Below are positions 11,057 through 24,100 of a stretch of DNA of 64,000 nt, piece after piece. The DNA comes from Erpobdella octoculata. Its lineage: Eukaryota > Annelida > Clitellata > Hirudinida > Erpobdellidae. Position 1 is the first letter of the stretch, and each line of letters opens with the position of its first letter. The notes beneath the pieces were generated by a model, which saw nothing but the letters and a program-made list of their open reading frames with translations, did not search any database and had not been told where the DNA came from. The position numbers were made by a program, and so were the translations under genes. The DNA is taken from contig OZ022245.1 of the NCBI GenBank assembly GCA_963978895.1, positions 6,435,032 through 6,499,031 on the forward strand, in the 5' to 3' direction.

Positions 11057-14000
11057 TTACTTGTTTTTCATTGGCTGATTGATAGCGGCAGCAGCCCAAT
11101 TGGTCAACGACGTGGAATCTCTGAGCAAAGGATTTGGTGGGTTATTGCTGGTACTGTAGGATGGTTGAGGTGCATGATGTTGAATTGGATCCTGTGGACA
11201 TTTGGCGCTAGGAGGGAGAGCTTCTTCTTCGGTTTTCTTGGAAAGTCCTGAAATTGAAAAAAAAATAATTTATTTAATATCAACATACATAATTTTTTTA
11301 TGTGTGTCTGTTAAAAATCCTGCTGCACTTTCAAGCACGTCCTTATAATAAAATACAGAAAATTTGAAATTAAAAAAAAACTAACCCAGTTTTTCGGAAA
11401 CCCAAACAAATTTATTGACCATTTCTTCTTGTATGAGATTAAATGCCATCGACATGATGGCCATGCCAAACGTCAGGTATAAAGCCGCTCCTATCATGGT
11501 AAGTTGTCCGCTGGTGCTATTCATGTCATTAGTCCCTGGAACAACGTCTCCAAATCCAATGGTCGATATTGTTATAAAGCAGTAGTAAGCTGATTGCAGC
11601 ATCGTCCAATTCTCCCACGTTCCAAATAGAAGCGATCCCATGAACAAGTAGCCAGCAATAAGAGTTAACGTTATGGTTAATGGAACACCTAGTTGATCGT
11701 CATCGTCTTCTTCTAATTCTTCACTTTCACTTGTTACTTTTGGGTCACTCTGCATTGTATCATTCAAGTTTTGCTTTGATTCTGTAAGCGAAGAACCAGT
11801 TGACTTTCTACCACTTAAACAGCCGCAGCAGCATACTTTAGAATACATAAATCTAAAGACATCTGCCATTATGTCACCAATGTTGGCCAGAAATACGAGC
11901 ATCATGGGAATTCCTATCATGGCATAAACGATGCTGACCAACCGACCATAAAACGTTTTCGGAGCAATGTTTCCATAACCTATAATTTAAAATTAATGAT
12001 AACTGTTATAAGCTTGAATCATACATTATTCATTTCTACAAACAGTTTAACTAATTTCAGCTTCTGTTCTTTTAAACACAATTAGTATTCTCACTCTTTG
12101 CAGTTATTAAAATAAAAGTTTCAGTCCTTAAAAAACCAAAGTAACTGTTAATGTTTAAGTTTCCCTTGTTTTTGACCAAAGCCACTCTATATTATTATAA
12201 AAAATGTTCAATTTATCAAATAAGTCAACTACCAACAACTATTATTCAAACGTATCTCTTAACTATTTTATTTATTTTTTTATTTTATTTTATTCTTTAA
12301 TTCATTACTTCTTTTCCAGGAAATTAAAATAACGTTTACAGTGTATAATCTACTACCTACTTTCACTCTATGGATCTTTTAAGCCATAAAAATAAAAACT
12401 ATGAGAAAAATCTAAGTTCATCTGAAGATGACTGTATCACCGCACCACGAGATGCCAAGCGGAATTTCTGCCTTCCCGATCGATTCTAGCACGAGTTTAT
12501 TAGTAACTGTATGCATTCAGGCAGTGGCGTAGCGAGGGTATCTGGCGCCCGGGGGGAATGCCCCTACCTGCCCCCCTTCGCCACGCTACTGCATTCCAGG
12601 AGCTTTGTGTGAGAAGATTTCATACATGACCGAGTAGAGTTTTATTGTTATTTTGCTGGAATTCGTTGCCAATGTAATTAAAGCCGTAATGGTGCAATAT
12701 GATTGCGATAGTCAATTCCTCTAACAATCCTAGCTGCAACATGAAGGACAGCGGGGGGAGAGCTATTGCTGGCAATCCAACGAGGACCGCATTGCAGTAG
12801 TTAATTCTGGACATGACAAGATCCTGGATTAAAATCTGAAGACAACGTTTGTTCAAACATTGTTTGAATTGTCTGACACGTCGTATGTGATAGAAACAAG
12901 ATCGTGTCACGGATGTGACGTGTGCGTTCATATTCAGTGCACCATCTATCTTAGGATAACACCAAGATCATGAACCGTCTCAACATGGATGATGCTGCAA
13001 TCTAGGTCAAGTTGAATGCTGCAATCGGTTTTTGATGGGTTGAATTTTAGTAGCATTAGGCACACCGTGATTGGATCTCCCGCTGATCATGCTTTATTAT
13101 GGCATATCATGTATATCAAATCAACAAACATAAGTTCATTTTGATTATACTGAACTAAGTTTTTGCATATTCATCATATTTTGAATTTGTTGAGGTTTTA
13201 AAAAAAAATGAATCAATATTTGAAGACAAAAAGGTATTGTTTAAAAAACTCCATCAAATGCATTGTCATGCAAAGCGGAAATATATTTCAAGATTTGAAG
13301 ACAAAGTTTTTAATTTTCACTTTCAAAATTTGTCCCCATGCAGCCAAGCAAGCAAAGAATTTTAACACAAACAAAGGTTGTCTACAAGAAAAAGGCAAGA
13401 AAGACCGGATGTGGGCGATTTGGCTTGTAAAGCTAGTGGTTTGAAATCGATTACCCAACCCAGAACATTCTCAGTATATGCTGATCATAAAATGTTCCAC
13501 TTCACTCGTGAAATTATTAACAACAAAATTTGGATTCAAGAAGCATCAGTACGTAAATTCGTACATCTTTGAGCTGTCTGACCTAGCCTAGGGACATTTT
13601 TTTTAAACCTGGGAAATAATATCTTTTTCTACCTATTATACATTACTGAATAAACTTCAGTTTTTGTATCTGTTTTCTTCTTTGTCACTGTTTTCGATGT
13701 GGCATAAGAACTCACCAGGTGGTATAAAATAACAAATTTGTGATACAATTATATTTCTAAATGTTTCTATTTGTACTACAAAGCTTTCTTATTATCAGAT
13801 TTCAATCAATAACCCTTGAAGTTTATTTCCAAAGCATGAATAATCTGCTATTTGTGAGAAATTAGTTTCTCTCAATAGCTTTGCAAACCTTTCTCAGTTA
13901 TCCTGTGGTGCTTGCCTAATCTCATGATAAAATTTATTCTTTTATAAAATGCACGAAGCAAAGGACTTTTGCCTCAACAAATGCAGAGGACAAACTTATG

Positions 14001-14612
14001 CACATCTATTTAAACTTGCAAACGTGATAAACCTAACCACCGGATTAAACATATGAATATCATATTTATCTAAACCTGCCCACATGATAAACTCGTGCAT
14101 ATCTATCTACAACTACCCACATGACAAACATATGCATATCAATATCAATATCTAAACCTACCCACTGTTGTGAATACCGTCACTGAAAATAGAAGCGCCC
14201 CACTAAACGAGAACTGGAACGAATCACCTCCATCTTCGCCCAGCATAGAACAATTAGTTCCCGTATATTTAAGCTCGAGAGCATCACGTCTAAAGTTTTT
14301 TAACAAATTCTGAATAGCAGCCATTTCGTCTTCTTTTGTGTCCTTGGCGCTGAAGGTGCTTGCCACCGACCATAAGTCTTTGGCCGTTTTATCTTCAACC
14401 GGTTGGTATCTGTCTTTCAGAGCATAACACTGCTCTTTCTCGTTTGTAGTTTCCAGTTTTTGAAACAACAGTGCTCCCACTATAGTGTAAACTATCATCA
14501 CGCCTCCAAGTATGACATTGGTCAGGATGAACTTGGTCGATGTTTTGCAATATTCAATCCGTCTTCTGTGCAGCTCTTCTGTCTCGCTCTTGGTCATGGT
14601 ACTTTTACTCAT
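11057..14612 (-). CDS. two-pore-domain (K2P/KCNK) potassium channel, three exons, complete
   Basis: Exons 14612-14162, 11979-11386 and 11247-11057 give 411 aa. The plan is that of a K2P leak channel: TM1 (about 29-50), a long extracellular cap loop, pore loop 1 with filter TTVGYGN (148-154), TM2, an acidic cytosolic loop (SEELEEDDDD), TM3 (about 250-270), pore loop 2 with TIGFGD (290-295), TM4 (about 312-333) and a Pro/Asn-rich tail. Two such subunits dimerise to set resting potential. The first intron splits the first Gly codon of the GYG filter (ACAGTGG|GTAGGT ... TATAG|GTTATGG), an intron position conserved in many KCNK genes. The cap loop's NCS sequon suggests glycosylation. Subfamily is uncertain; the TM4 end (MSMAFNLIQEEM) is closest to invertebrate TWK and TRESK-like channels. 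The 2.2-kb first intron carries a MITE and a LINE scrap. Confidence 0.96.
12522..12591. mobile_element. 70-bp fold-back hAT MITE
   Basis: Begins CAGTGGCGTAGCGAGGG; the right end read inward is CAGTAGCGTGGCGAAGGG, so nearly the whole element folds into a hairpin. The flanks CATTCAGG and CATTCCAG resemble a decayed 8-bp duplication. It lies in intron 1 of the K2P gene. Confidence 0.65.
12600..13080 (-). mobile_element. CR1/L2-like LINE fragment (reverse transcriptase)
   Basis: On the minus strand, LKFNPSKTDC and VHDLGVIL, a frame change, then VTRSCFYHIRRVRQFKQCL and LVMSRINYCNAVLVGLP follow the order seen after the catalytic core in CR1-clade reverse transcriptases (usual form TSRLDYCNSLLxGLP). 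There are several stops and a frameshift. It is in K2P intron 1. Confidence 0.75.
13081..14161. other. K2P intron, degenerate CATGATAAAC repeats
   Basis: Mostly AT-rich intron. From about 13940 to 14160 it holds three to four degenerate ~60-bp units containing CACATGATAAAC and GCATATCTAT. Related units lie on the other side of K2P exon 1 at about 15180-15270. Confidence 0.45.
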
Positions 14613-15650
14613 CTTGCCAGACTTAAGCGACGGGTTACTGAAAACGATTAAAAAATATCAAACGCGGTTTTAAATTATTTGTTTATTTCTTCGTCTTGAA
14701 AAAAATAATAAAAAGACAGCGCAAACGCCTTCCCAGTCGCGTTGCTGTGGTTACGACGCGAACGCACATCGATAAACAAAAACCAAAAATAGTCGCTGTG
14801 GAAAATAACCGCAGCGACAATGCTGGAGCTGTGCTGAAGTCGTCAATTGTTGGCACGTTCCAGAGAGTTCAATGCAAAATGCTTCCATCAGCGCTTCACG
14901 ACGGTCTCATTTCAAATGAATGAAGCACGCCATGATAATAGGAAAGGCCGCCTCTAAAAAAAACGATTTATAGCTTTTTGATTATATGACGTAGGTTCGT
15001 CGAGGAGACCGGGGTCCATAATTAATCTCAACTTAGACAATCAAATTGCACAGACGATCGAGAAAAAAAACTAATGGGTGGCTTTGTGCAAACAAAACAG
15101 CTGCTGCAGAAAAGTTCTATTGACAAATGTTCATTAATATATTAAAAGCACTTTCAAAGTTATCAAACATCTATTTATGCGTTTTCCCATCTATTTAAAT
15201 CTACAAACATGATAAACCTGTGCACTCGTCTGTGCATATCTATTCAAGCATACAAAAGTGATAAACCAATTGTTTTGAATTTGCGAAAAGACGCTATATA
15301 AGTTCATTTTGATTGATTCGTTCGTTCGTACACTCAATCGCAAACACACACACACACACCCGACTTATTTACCCATTCATTCCTTTGTATTTCTACTATA
15401 ATAAAGTGGCCTTAAATCTAAATTACTGCAACAAAATCTTTTCTAAACTTGCAAAGTCTGCGCATGTTAGTTACAGAAATTCAGAATTAAATTTTAAGCA
15501 TTCGAACTTTTTTTAAGAAAAATCATTACGATGCAGATTTATAATAGTAAGTTGGATTAAAACACTTTCATGGTGATAATACAAGTTATTGCAAAAACTT
15601 CTTTGGTTCTTTAGAAAAATCAACGCATTCAAAAGATAGTTTTTTCCAAA
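14613..15650. other. upstream region of the K2P gene
   Basis: Contains a slightly GC-richer segment (about 14710-14940) just upstream of the K2P start, a plausible promoter region, then degenerate CATGATAAAC units (15180-15270) and a short (CA)n at 15346-15358. No gene seen. Confidence 0.35.
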
Positions 15651-15925
15651 GGCGGATATCATTCTGGCAGGGGACTTGAATCAACTGTCCAACGAGGCCA
15701 TCCATCCTAGAGAGAACGGGATTTAGACGGATCGTTCAGCAACCAACCAGGGGCGCCAACATCCTCAATCAATCAATCGGTTGAATTTGTATAGCGCTAT
15801 TTATTATAGTTCAATAGCGCTCGGACACGAAAGTCTCCGCGAGGAACAAAAAACAAATGGAATTCGATTTCGTTCAGACCGAAACGCCATTACAGCGCTA
15901 AACCGGAAGGACCATCCTAGATCGA
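15650..15925 (+). repeat. LINE endonuclease scrap followed by a SINE-like repeat
   Basis: Around 15651-15690 the plus strand encodes ADIILAGDLNQLSNEA, matching the IxxGDFN motif of LINE AP-endonucleases, for only ~20 codons. Then CAATCAATCAATCGG and TTGTATAGCGCTATTTATTATAG begin another short repeat. Confidence 0.45.
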
Positions 15926-16175
15926 GATTATGTATTGAATGTCATATGCTAACATTTACTAGTTATTATTTCTATTGTTTTACTTGTACTTTTGTTGTTT
16001 TAAAAATTGTGGTTTGACATAAACGAATATAATACACAATATACAAAAGCACAAAAACGCTTTAACGTCGCAGACGACATTGTGCGCAAGCGAGTGAAAT
16101 GATCGATATACGAAAGTTATAAAAAAAAGCTTTTAATGACTCGATAAATAAACATTATTGCTAGCACGAATTGAG

Positions 16176-16396
16176 CAGAGGCGTAGCGAGGAGGCGTGGA
16201 GACACGTGTCCTCGGGAAAATCGGGTACCATTTGGAAGGGGCGCCAAAAAGTGGAATTTTTTTCAAGTAGATACCTGCGACTACCGCCCGCCCCCAGTCA
16301 TCAGCTATTTTTGAGGAAAAGTTTACAGATGGAAATTTCTAGTGGCGCATTTGTTAGACTTTGTCCCTGGGGCCAAAAACCATTGTTTTGTCACTT
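16176..16396. mobile_element. 221-bp element with CAGA/TGGCGTAGCG end and 8-bp duplication
   Basis: Begins CAGAGGCGTAGCGAGGAGG and is flanked by GAATTGAG on both sides (16168-16175 and 16397-16404). The right end does not mirror the left, so the copy may be end-deleted, or another mechanism may have produced the duplication. A further fragment with the same left end starts at 16534. Confidence 0.6.
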
Positions 16397-16669
16397 GAAT
16401 TGAGCAAAAGAAGAAAAAATACAGTAACTTAAGAACTTATTTTCGTCAGAAATCGGATTATTCCGCCTTGAAGCTTTGGATCTTGCAGGAACGATCACAA
16501 CGCTAAGGGAAGTTTGTGAGAAAGGGGCAACCAGTGGCGTAGCGTGGGTTAGTTCCACCCGGGGCGTAAGCCAAATTTGCCGCCCCTTATGTAGGTATTA
16601 TGTACAAATAACTCCAAAACAGAACATTTTAAACTAGAAAGTTAACATTACGATATGAACATTTATTGG

Positions 16670-16845
16670 AAACTAGCGGGTAACCCGGCATTTTCTGTCG
16701 TTTTTCTCTCGCTCCCGGTCGCTTTCCCGTATCTGATCGCTTTCCCGCTCTCGCTTGCTCTCCCGTTCCCGGTCGCTTTCCCTTTCTCGCTCTCGGTGGC
16801 TTTTCCGTTCTTTACACCAGGTGTTTTAAAACTTAAATAGCAGTA
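16670..16845 (+). repeat. CTAGCGGGTAACCCGGC repeat with CTCGCTCCCGGTCGCTTTC tail
   Basis: Starts ACTAGCGGGTAACCCGGC, followed by reiterated CTCGCTCCCGGTCGCTTTCCCG words. Sister copies are at 30130-30235, 30305-30475, 51205-51300 and, inverted, 58690-59095. The conserved GCGGGTACCCGGCGTTGCCC head marks one dispersed family. Confidence 0.7.
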
Positions 16846-17039
16846 TGTAGGAGATACCGTAGTACTTCATGTCGTGGATCATAATTTGATCCTTTTAACT
16901 TTTCCTCCTACATTATCCAGACTTGGAACTGGCTCGCAAAAGCGAGATATATGAATGGAAATGTCTCAAATGCATTTATATTATTAATGTATATGTATTA
17001 CTGTAATTATTTTATGGTTTAATCTGGAATGGTAGTGCA

Positions 17040-17880
17040 TAGTTTAGACTAACGTTGACCAGAGCTCAGGAATGTCATTTAGGGGGCAGGAGGGCCTGCT
17101 GAACGATGAAGTGGGCCGTTGTACTGTTGAAAAAAATTGGGAGAAAGTAGTTTTTTAGAGTAAAATGTTAACATCATAATAAAATCTTGGATTGTATGGG
17201 TCCTTTCAACATTTTGCTCTATCCCCATGGTTTTGCTAAAATCACGTCCCTGGTCTGTAGAGGACATATTCCAATAGTGAAAGGAAAGAGCTGAAAAAAA
17301 TCATTCACAGGATGCTGAGCTAACAGGTATTGACAGGACAAGTCGATACAGGTGAGATTAATTGAAGTCCATTTGTTCTTTTCTATTTTTAAGCATGCTC
17401 AAGAAAACATAACGTAGATTCGAGTTTGAGGTGGAGAATGTGTAGATGTGTGGCAAAATAGTTTGTACTTGTATACTCTAGAATCTCTAGAATCAGGTTA
17501 TTGACATTCACATCTCCATAGTAATAGTCAGACAAGGTTGTGAAATGATTTCAACAATAAAATATTATTTTTGCTAAATTAATTCTTAAAAGATGTTGAA
17601 CACTTTCAAAGAAGTAACAAACACTGGTGACAGTTGTGCAAATATCAATCACTACCAAATTAAAATAATATGCCAGACAGTGGACAAAAGAATTTTGGTA
17701 ACGCCTCTTTAAATTTTGTATTACCCAGCCATAGAAACACAACCATCACAGCCTTGACAAATTTCAGTGAAAAATGGAATAAAAAAAATAATTTTACAGA
17801 TATACATGTATCTATTTACACATACATATATGTAAAAGTAAATAAAAGTGTAAAAAGTTTGATTTGCAAAATTTCGGGGT
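17040..17880 (-). mobile_element. hAT transposase remnant
   Basis: The minus-strand frame 17742-17551 contains NSFVHCLAYYFNLVVID, matching the HCxAHxLNLV motif of hAT and zinc-finger-MYM-like domesticated transposases. The rest is broken by stops. No ends identified. Confidence 0.6.
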
Positions 17881-17949
17881 AGCCCGGGCTCTCATGCCCG
17901 ACGCTTCTGCCCCCACCGTGGTGTGGTAACCAAGACACTGCAAGCTGGG

Positions 17950-18050
17950 TCGGAATTTGTGTGCCAAGTATAGGCTTTTAAGAACGGACCAGGTCTGAAA
18001 ATTTAGCCTTTAAAACGGCCGGGCAGGGCAATCACATTTAAAACATTTAG
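17950..18050. repeat. GGCC-rich text-like repeat fragment
   Basis: Third, short occurrence of the family at 5280 and 9060 (GGACCAGG, AAACGGCCGGGC). It lies downstream of the ADAM17 stop. Confidence 0.4.
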
Positions 18051-18188
18051 GCAACTTCGACAATTCTTTTTTACTCTATAACCTTTAAAAATCAAATTAA
18101 AAAAAATAAACACATCAGAACAACAGACACTACACACAAGAACAACTCAAACGTCAAGAAGAGCACGAACAGTTCTTTAACGATTCTT

Positions 18189-21100
18189 TTATGCTACCTT
18201 CACTCCATCAATGACTTTTATTTTTGTTGTTGAATCCTTCCAAAACAATTGGTCATTCTGAAATAAAACTAATTAATAAGTTCATTTAAAATAGGTATCT
18301 GCTTATACTCAAACTACTGCATATTTTTTAGTGGGTAACCAAAATTCAAATATTAATTATACCTAAAATAAAATCACTTCTATCATTTCGTTATTATTTA
18401 ATGACATATCTTTTTTAAAACATCGCAATTAAATATATTTATTGACCACGAACTATTTGATTGTCCACCGACTTACATCAATACTGTACCATAATCTCAA
18501 CTCTTCTTCTTTCTTGTCTTCTTCATAATCCTACAAAAAACATTAAAGCATAAACTAGATTAGCTAGTCAAAAAGTTGGTTAAATTTCACTTGCAAGATT
18601 TGTGTACAGAGAAAGCCATACACACACACACACACACACACACACAAATAGAAATTGTAACCTAAATAAAAGTTTTTAAAAAGAAAAAAATGTCCTTGAA
18701 ATATGCTACAAAATAATCCACAAACTTGATTAAAAATGTTAAACAAAAAAACTTAACAAATAATAATTGAAGATTGGGAGAGAAAAATTGTGTTACACAA
18801 TACACCGAGGCATTTACAAATTACAGATTTTCAAAAAAAATAATAAACAGCTATTCATCTAACTAATTAAGGGGCCGGACGTCCATAAAGTGCGTCACGT
18901 TCCAGAGGGGGGGAGGGGTTTAAGAAAGTGTGACAGTTTGTGACAGGAGGGAGAGGGTGCAAATCATCTCTGAAGACACTCATTTCTTTAATTTTATTTG
19001 TGTATCATTATTTACATACTATTAGAGTTATACCATCTAGAATTGACAGCGAAGATTAACTTTCTGTTGTGATGGATATTGTGACAGAAGATGAGAAGCA
19101 CAGGGAATGTGTGATGTTTTCCTAATAATAATAATTTTTGTTTATTGAACATCCGACAAACTGCAAAAGTTTTACAAAAAGATGAGTTAAGTCGGTTTTC
19201 TTAAGCCTATGAAATTACCACCACGAGGTGGCTGAATTGCACAGGGGAGACCAGCTGAACAATCAACCTACAACACATTCTAACATCTCACTAAGATCAT
19301 GACAGTATTATTAAGTTCTTCTCTGTTATCATTAGCTATTTTCTTGCTTTCGTTTGCATTTTCATAATATTTTCATATTATTAGTTCTATTTGTAGGTTG
19401 TACAGGTTGTTTTTGTTAGATTGTCGAGTGCTTGAGCCTGGCTAGCAACCGTTCGAATGTGTGTCATACTTTAGGGGGGTCTGGGATTCGTGACAAGGGG
19501 GAGATAGGGGACTAAATTGTCAAAAAATAGCAGCGTGACATACTTTATGGATGGCCCTCAAGGCATTCTCACCTTACGACATATGAAAAAAGAAACGATG
19601 AGATAAGGAAACAAAGTCCCCAGTATGACAACGATGGTTACGTTTTCCTTCATAAATTTTCCTGCAGTGCATGAAATTAATTGATGATTATTAAACAGTT
19701 TGTGTTGATCTGTGTGACGTGTTGATCTGTGTGACGTGTTGATCTGTGTGACGTGTTGGTCTAGTGGTATAGACAACGGCTTTGAGAGTCGTAGGACCCG
19801 GGTTCGATTCTCGGTCCAGACACGAAAGAAACTAACTCACATGTGCTCACGTCAACTCAACGTTATCTAGGGTTAACTCATGTCTATGTAAATAGCGTGT
19901 TCTTCGAAGTTTCCTATTCTAAAGGAGGAACCTTCGTAAGCGCCTCTGACTTTATAAATAAATTCATTCATTCAGTTTACTAAATTCATATAGAATGTAA
20001 TTGAATAAATATCACGATTAAATTCCAAATGTATTCATCACATTAAATTGAAGACATTAACCATAAAATAAAAAATAGATACTTAAGTAGTTATGATCTT
20101 CAAAAGAAATTGCATTCCAGAGTCTGAATGTTCTCATAACTACATCAGATACAACACAGTCCCCCTGGATGAAAAGCACACAAATTAAGAATCAGATCAT
20201 GAATGCCTGATTCAGTTAGCATGATTGTTTTCAAGACGTAATAAATCAGAAAATTTAAACTCCACTTTAAAGCAACTTCCACCATGGCAAGAAGAACCGT
20301 CCGACATAATTATAGATCGGTTCGTATTGATTTTGGTGAAGACGAAACACGTGCCATTCTTGGAGTTGTAACAGCACAGATGGCATCGATTCGCTGCATT
20401 TTAAAAACAATTAAAAAACAGATAAAATCATATTAACGTTTTTAGCGACAGAAATAACTTGAATGTAGTGTAAACATCCTAACCTGATTCAGAACAACTA
20501 CAATCAGAAAAATTGTTCATGACACATTGTGAGATGCAGGTACCATTGAAGCATCTACCTCTATATCAGTGGAAAAGAGTTTAATGAATTATGCTGTGTT
20601 TTTAAAGAAAACTTTAAAACTATATTTCTTACTCGTTTACACAGGTTTTTCCGTCTTGTTTAAAGGAGGGATTCTGACACCTTGGTGATGATCCAGTGGG
20701 GTGGATCGTTAAGAAAATATCGTACAATCGTCATACAAAAATATTAAATTACATCCCTATCAAGACGCAATCTAAAATCAAATAAACCGTAATATGTTAT
20801 CAGGAGTTTCGACAAGTGCAACATTAAACGAAAGTTTTCAGTTGATTGCTGTTTAAACAAGAAAATCTTGGAGGTTTTTTATAACCATGGAGAGAGAGGT
20901 TTCTGTCAACTGTCTGGGAAGGAGGAAGAGTGTTCCAGGTTTTCGGACCAGAGTAGAAGAAACTTCAGTTTGTATTATTAATAAATTTTGTCCTTGACAC
21001 TGAGAACACCAAGTATCAAAGCAACTCATGCACCATAAAATGAAATGTTTCAAAGCTTCCCAATTTGAAAGCCCTTCAAGTTATTATAAAACATTCGAAA

Positions 21101-24100
21101 AACTCTGAGACAATTATTTAAACAGCTGTGCTAAAGAGCGATGTGAGATTTGTATGAAAAGTGGATTTTTTGACTGCCTGGAAAAATCTGGATTGTAACT
21201 ACTTTAAAAAAGGATATGAGCAGAACACATCTTCTAAACATGACTCTGGTTCACTCTGCCTACACAAGTATCCTTTTGGAGCAATTGTACAGTTGGCAGT
21301 GCAGCAGGCATCGTTGACAGGACTGTTTTTAATATAATTAAATAACTTAAATTGTCTACTGGTACCATTAATTAATTCATTCTAATTTATACTTCTTCTT
21401 TTTCAAGATAATAAAAAATAGTGTTTATAGAAAAGATCTACAGATGAATACAGCTTCTACCAGCCTCCTCAGCAGGTATATTTGCCTCACCTGACCATAA
21501 GATTTAAACAACCAATTAATTTAATTAGTTTCACCTGCATTCAGACTTTTGAGTGTACATGCAGTTAGTCGTACAGCAGGCATCTTCATTACCAACATGA
21601 TAGGCTCCAGCGCTGTCACATTCCTCATGTTCATCCACTAACCCATTACCACAAAAGTTCTCTTCAAAATCTGAGTCAGAACAGCAGGGGTTAAATAACA
21701 TATCTTGCATGGGTCATTTCTTCCATAGAAGTCATTGAGAAAGTAAATGATTTTTTTAAATTCTACAACCTTCCCCCCTTTTATTTTGTATATTAGACAG
21801 GGCTTTCAAAACAGTTTAAAAATACAATTGTTTTGTTTATTTATAACAAGTTAATTAAAAACATGCTTTTAAGATAACTAAATAGTAAACAAGAGATGTT
21901 TATAATTACTATGACAATGAAAATTTCTGTCGTCATCATAATCCGCTACTTTAATTTATTTTTTTAATAATTTTTGCTTTTCAAATTTTATTTTTATTCA
22001 ATTAAACTATAAGTTTTTTTGAAGTTGGTGAATTTTATAACGATCTTCCAAGCTTTAAAACCTCCATGAACATTGGGACAAGTGAAAGTTAATAAAAGCA
22101 TGCAAAAAGAGAAAGTTAACAATCTACCTATGAAACAGTGATGTCTGCCAGACTTTACGATGGAACTGATCAGTTTAAGGCTACATGTTGATAACTTCTA
22201 AAAGATAAATACAAACTAATTTAAACTTTAATATAAACTACTTATATTACAATATAACAAAAATTACTTATAAGTTTAATTTAAAGGTTTTTTCATATTG
22301 AAATTACTGAATGCTTTCTTAATCATTATTATTTTCATTACTCTCATCTCTGTCATCATTATCATCGCAATTACTATCAAATTTAATCAATGACTTCTTT
22401 ATGAATGGCAACAAGCAAACCTTATTGTTTGGTTCCCTCCCTGTATTAGTCTTAAAATACATCAAATATTTGCCTCCATCTGCTTTGCTAGGTAAACACG
22501 ACAGTGTGCTGTCGTGAGATGACCCATAGTTGTGCCCTGTTGTAAAAGACAAAGCGATGACAATAATGACGATGCAGCTGCTTCGCTGGTAAAACAATTA
22601 ACTGCAAATCCGAAGGGCTGGTTAGGAGAGTTTAAATCAGGCTGACACACTGAAGAAGTGCTTGATAACTTATGAGTTGTTTTTTACTTATCTCAATCAC
22701 ACATGCATCATCATTTATCATTGATCTCATTCAAAATTATTTTTAATTAATATAGAATCTGCTATACTTTTTTATAATGATGTAGACAATAGTATCAGAA
22801 AATATAAACCATCAAATACATATCGAGAACAAACAGCCTCACTCAACTGCTATGCAATCATGAATGACAGTTTAAAACTAAACAGCCAATTTACGTTAAA
22901 AAATTAACAAAATCATTATTCTTATAATTAAATATCACCCACCCATCTCTGTTGTTGTACGACCACAGGTGAGTTTTCAGACCAACATGGAATACAAACA
23001 AAACAATCATAATTACAATTTAAGTAAATATATGTAGTATATATATATACATACCCTGGATATAACGTACAATTGGATATAACATACTGAAACTTTGGCA
23101 CCGTGCAATTGCCCTGTCTGCTCCATGTTAAATTATCTCGGCTATAACATATTCGGATATAACGTACATTTGGCTATAATATACTAAAAAATTGGTCGAA
23201 ACTTCAATATTTCCCATGTATATAATGGATTATTCAACTAATTTACAAATCATGGCAGGCATAATAAATGCTTATTGCAACCTTTGAAGCAAAAAACTAA
23301 TATTCAAGTTATCGATCGTCTGGTGTTCCAATTCCAAGAATAAGTTTTTGACGCTTTCTCACAATAAATAATGTAATTTGTTTTTCCGTAATAACTTGTC
23401 AATTTTTTTCATACCCTGAATATAACGGAATTTGGATATAACGTACCCATTTCTTGGGTCCTTTAAAGTATGTTACAATGGAATTATACCATATATACAT
23501 ACAATTTGCACACCTAGATGATCATTTGGAACAAGAAAATCTATTAATAATAACAAAAACACATTTGAAAATAACCATGTGCAACGACAAGATCTCCCTG
23601 TAATGTCGGAATGATCCCTTCAGCGTAAATCGCTGTAGAAATGCCCGTATTGTAACATTGATTCTTTTCTGTAATCGTTCATAATTGAAAGCAGTTTGTA
23701 TGTTGAAAATAACATAAATAATGTAAAATATTTAACAAATGAGTAGTAATTTGATATAATTAGTTCTCTCTGTGATTAATTCTTTCCAATAAAAAACAAC
23801 GAAAATATTTTTGAAAATATAACTAATCCAGTACAACTGCATTTCATCTTTCTTATCGACAGATAGTTTTCTCCGTTATAAATCGTATCAAAGAAAGACT
23901 TTGATAAAAAAAAAACAACAGAAAGCATATTTACAGTGTCAGAAAAACTTCACAGCTGATTAAGACAAAACTTAATACTAACTATAAAAAAAACCCTCTA
24001 AACATCATTTCAAACTTGTGGGAGAAATCAGTCAGCCATGTTTACATGGTTTTTGTTTATGTTTTATCATGAAACTAACTCTGACAAGAGTCACAAATTC

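Noticed and set aside
19753..19823. Possible tRNA-Ser(TGA) gene
   Set aside because: Good D, anticodon and T arms, but the acceptor stem pairs poorly, the long variable arm needed for Ser is absent, and a SINE-type tail follows.
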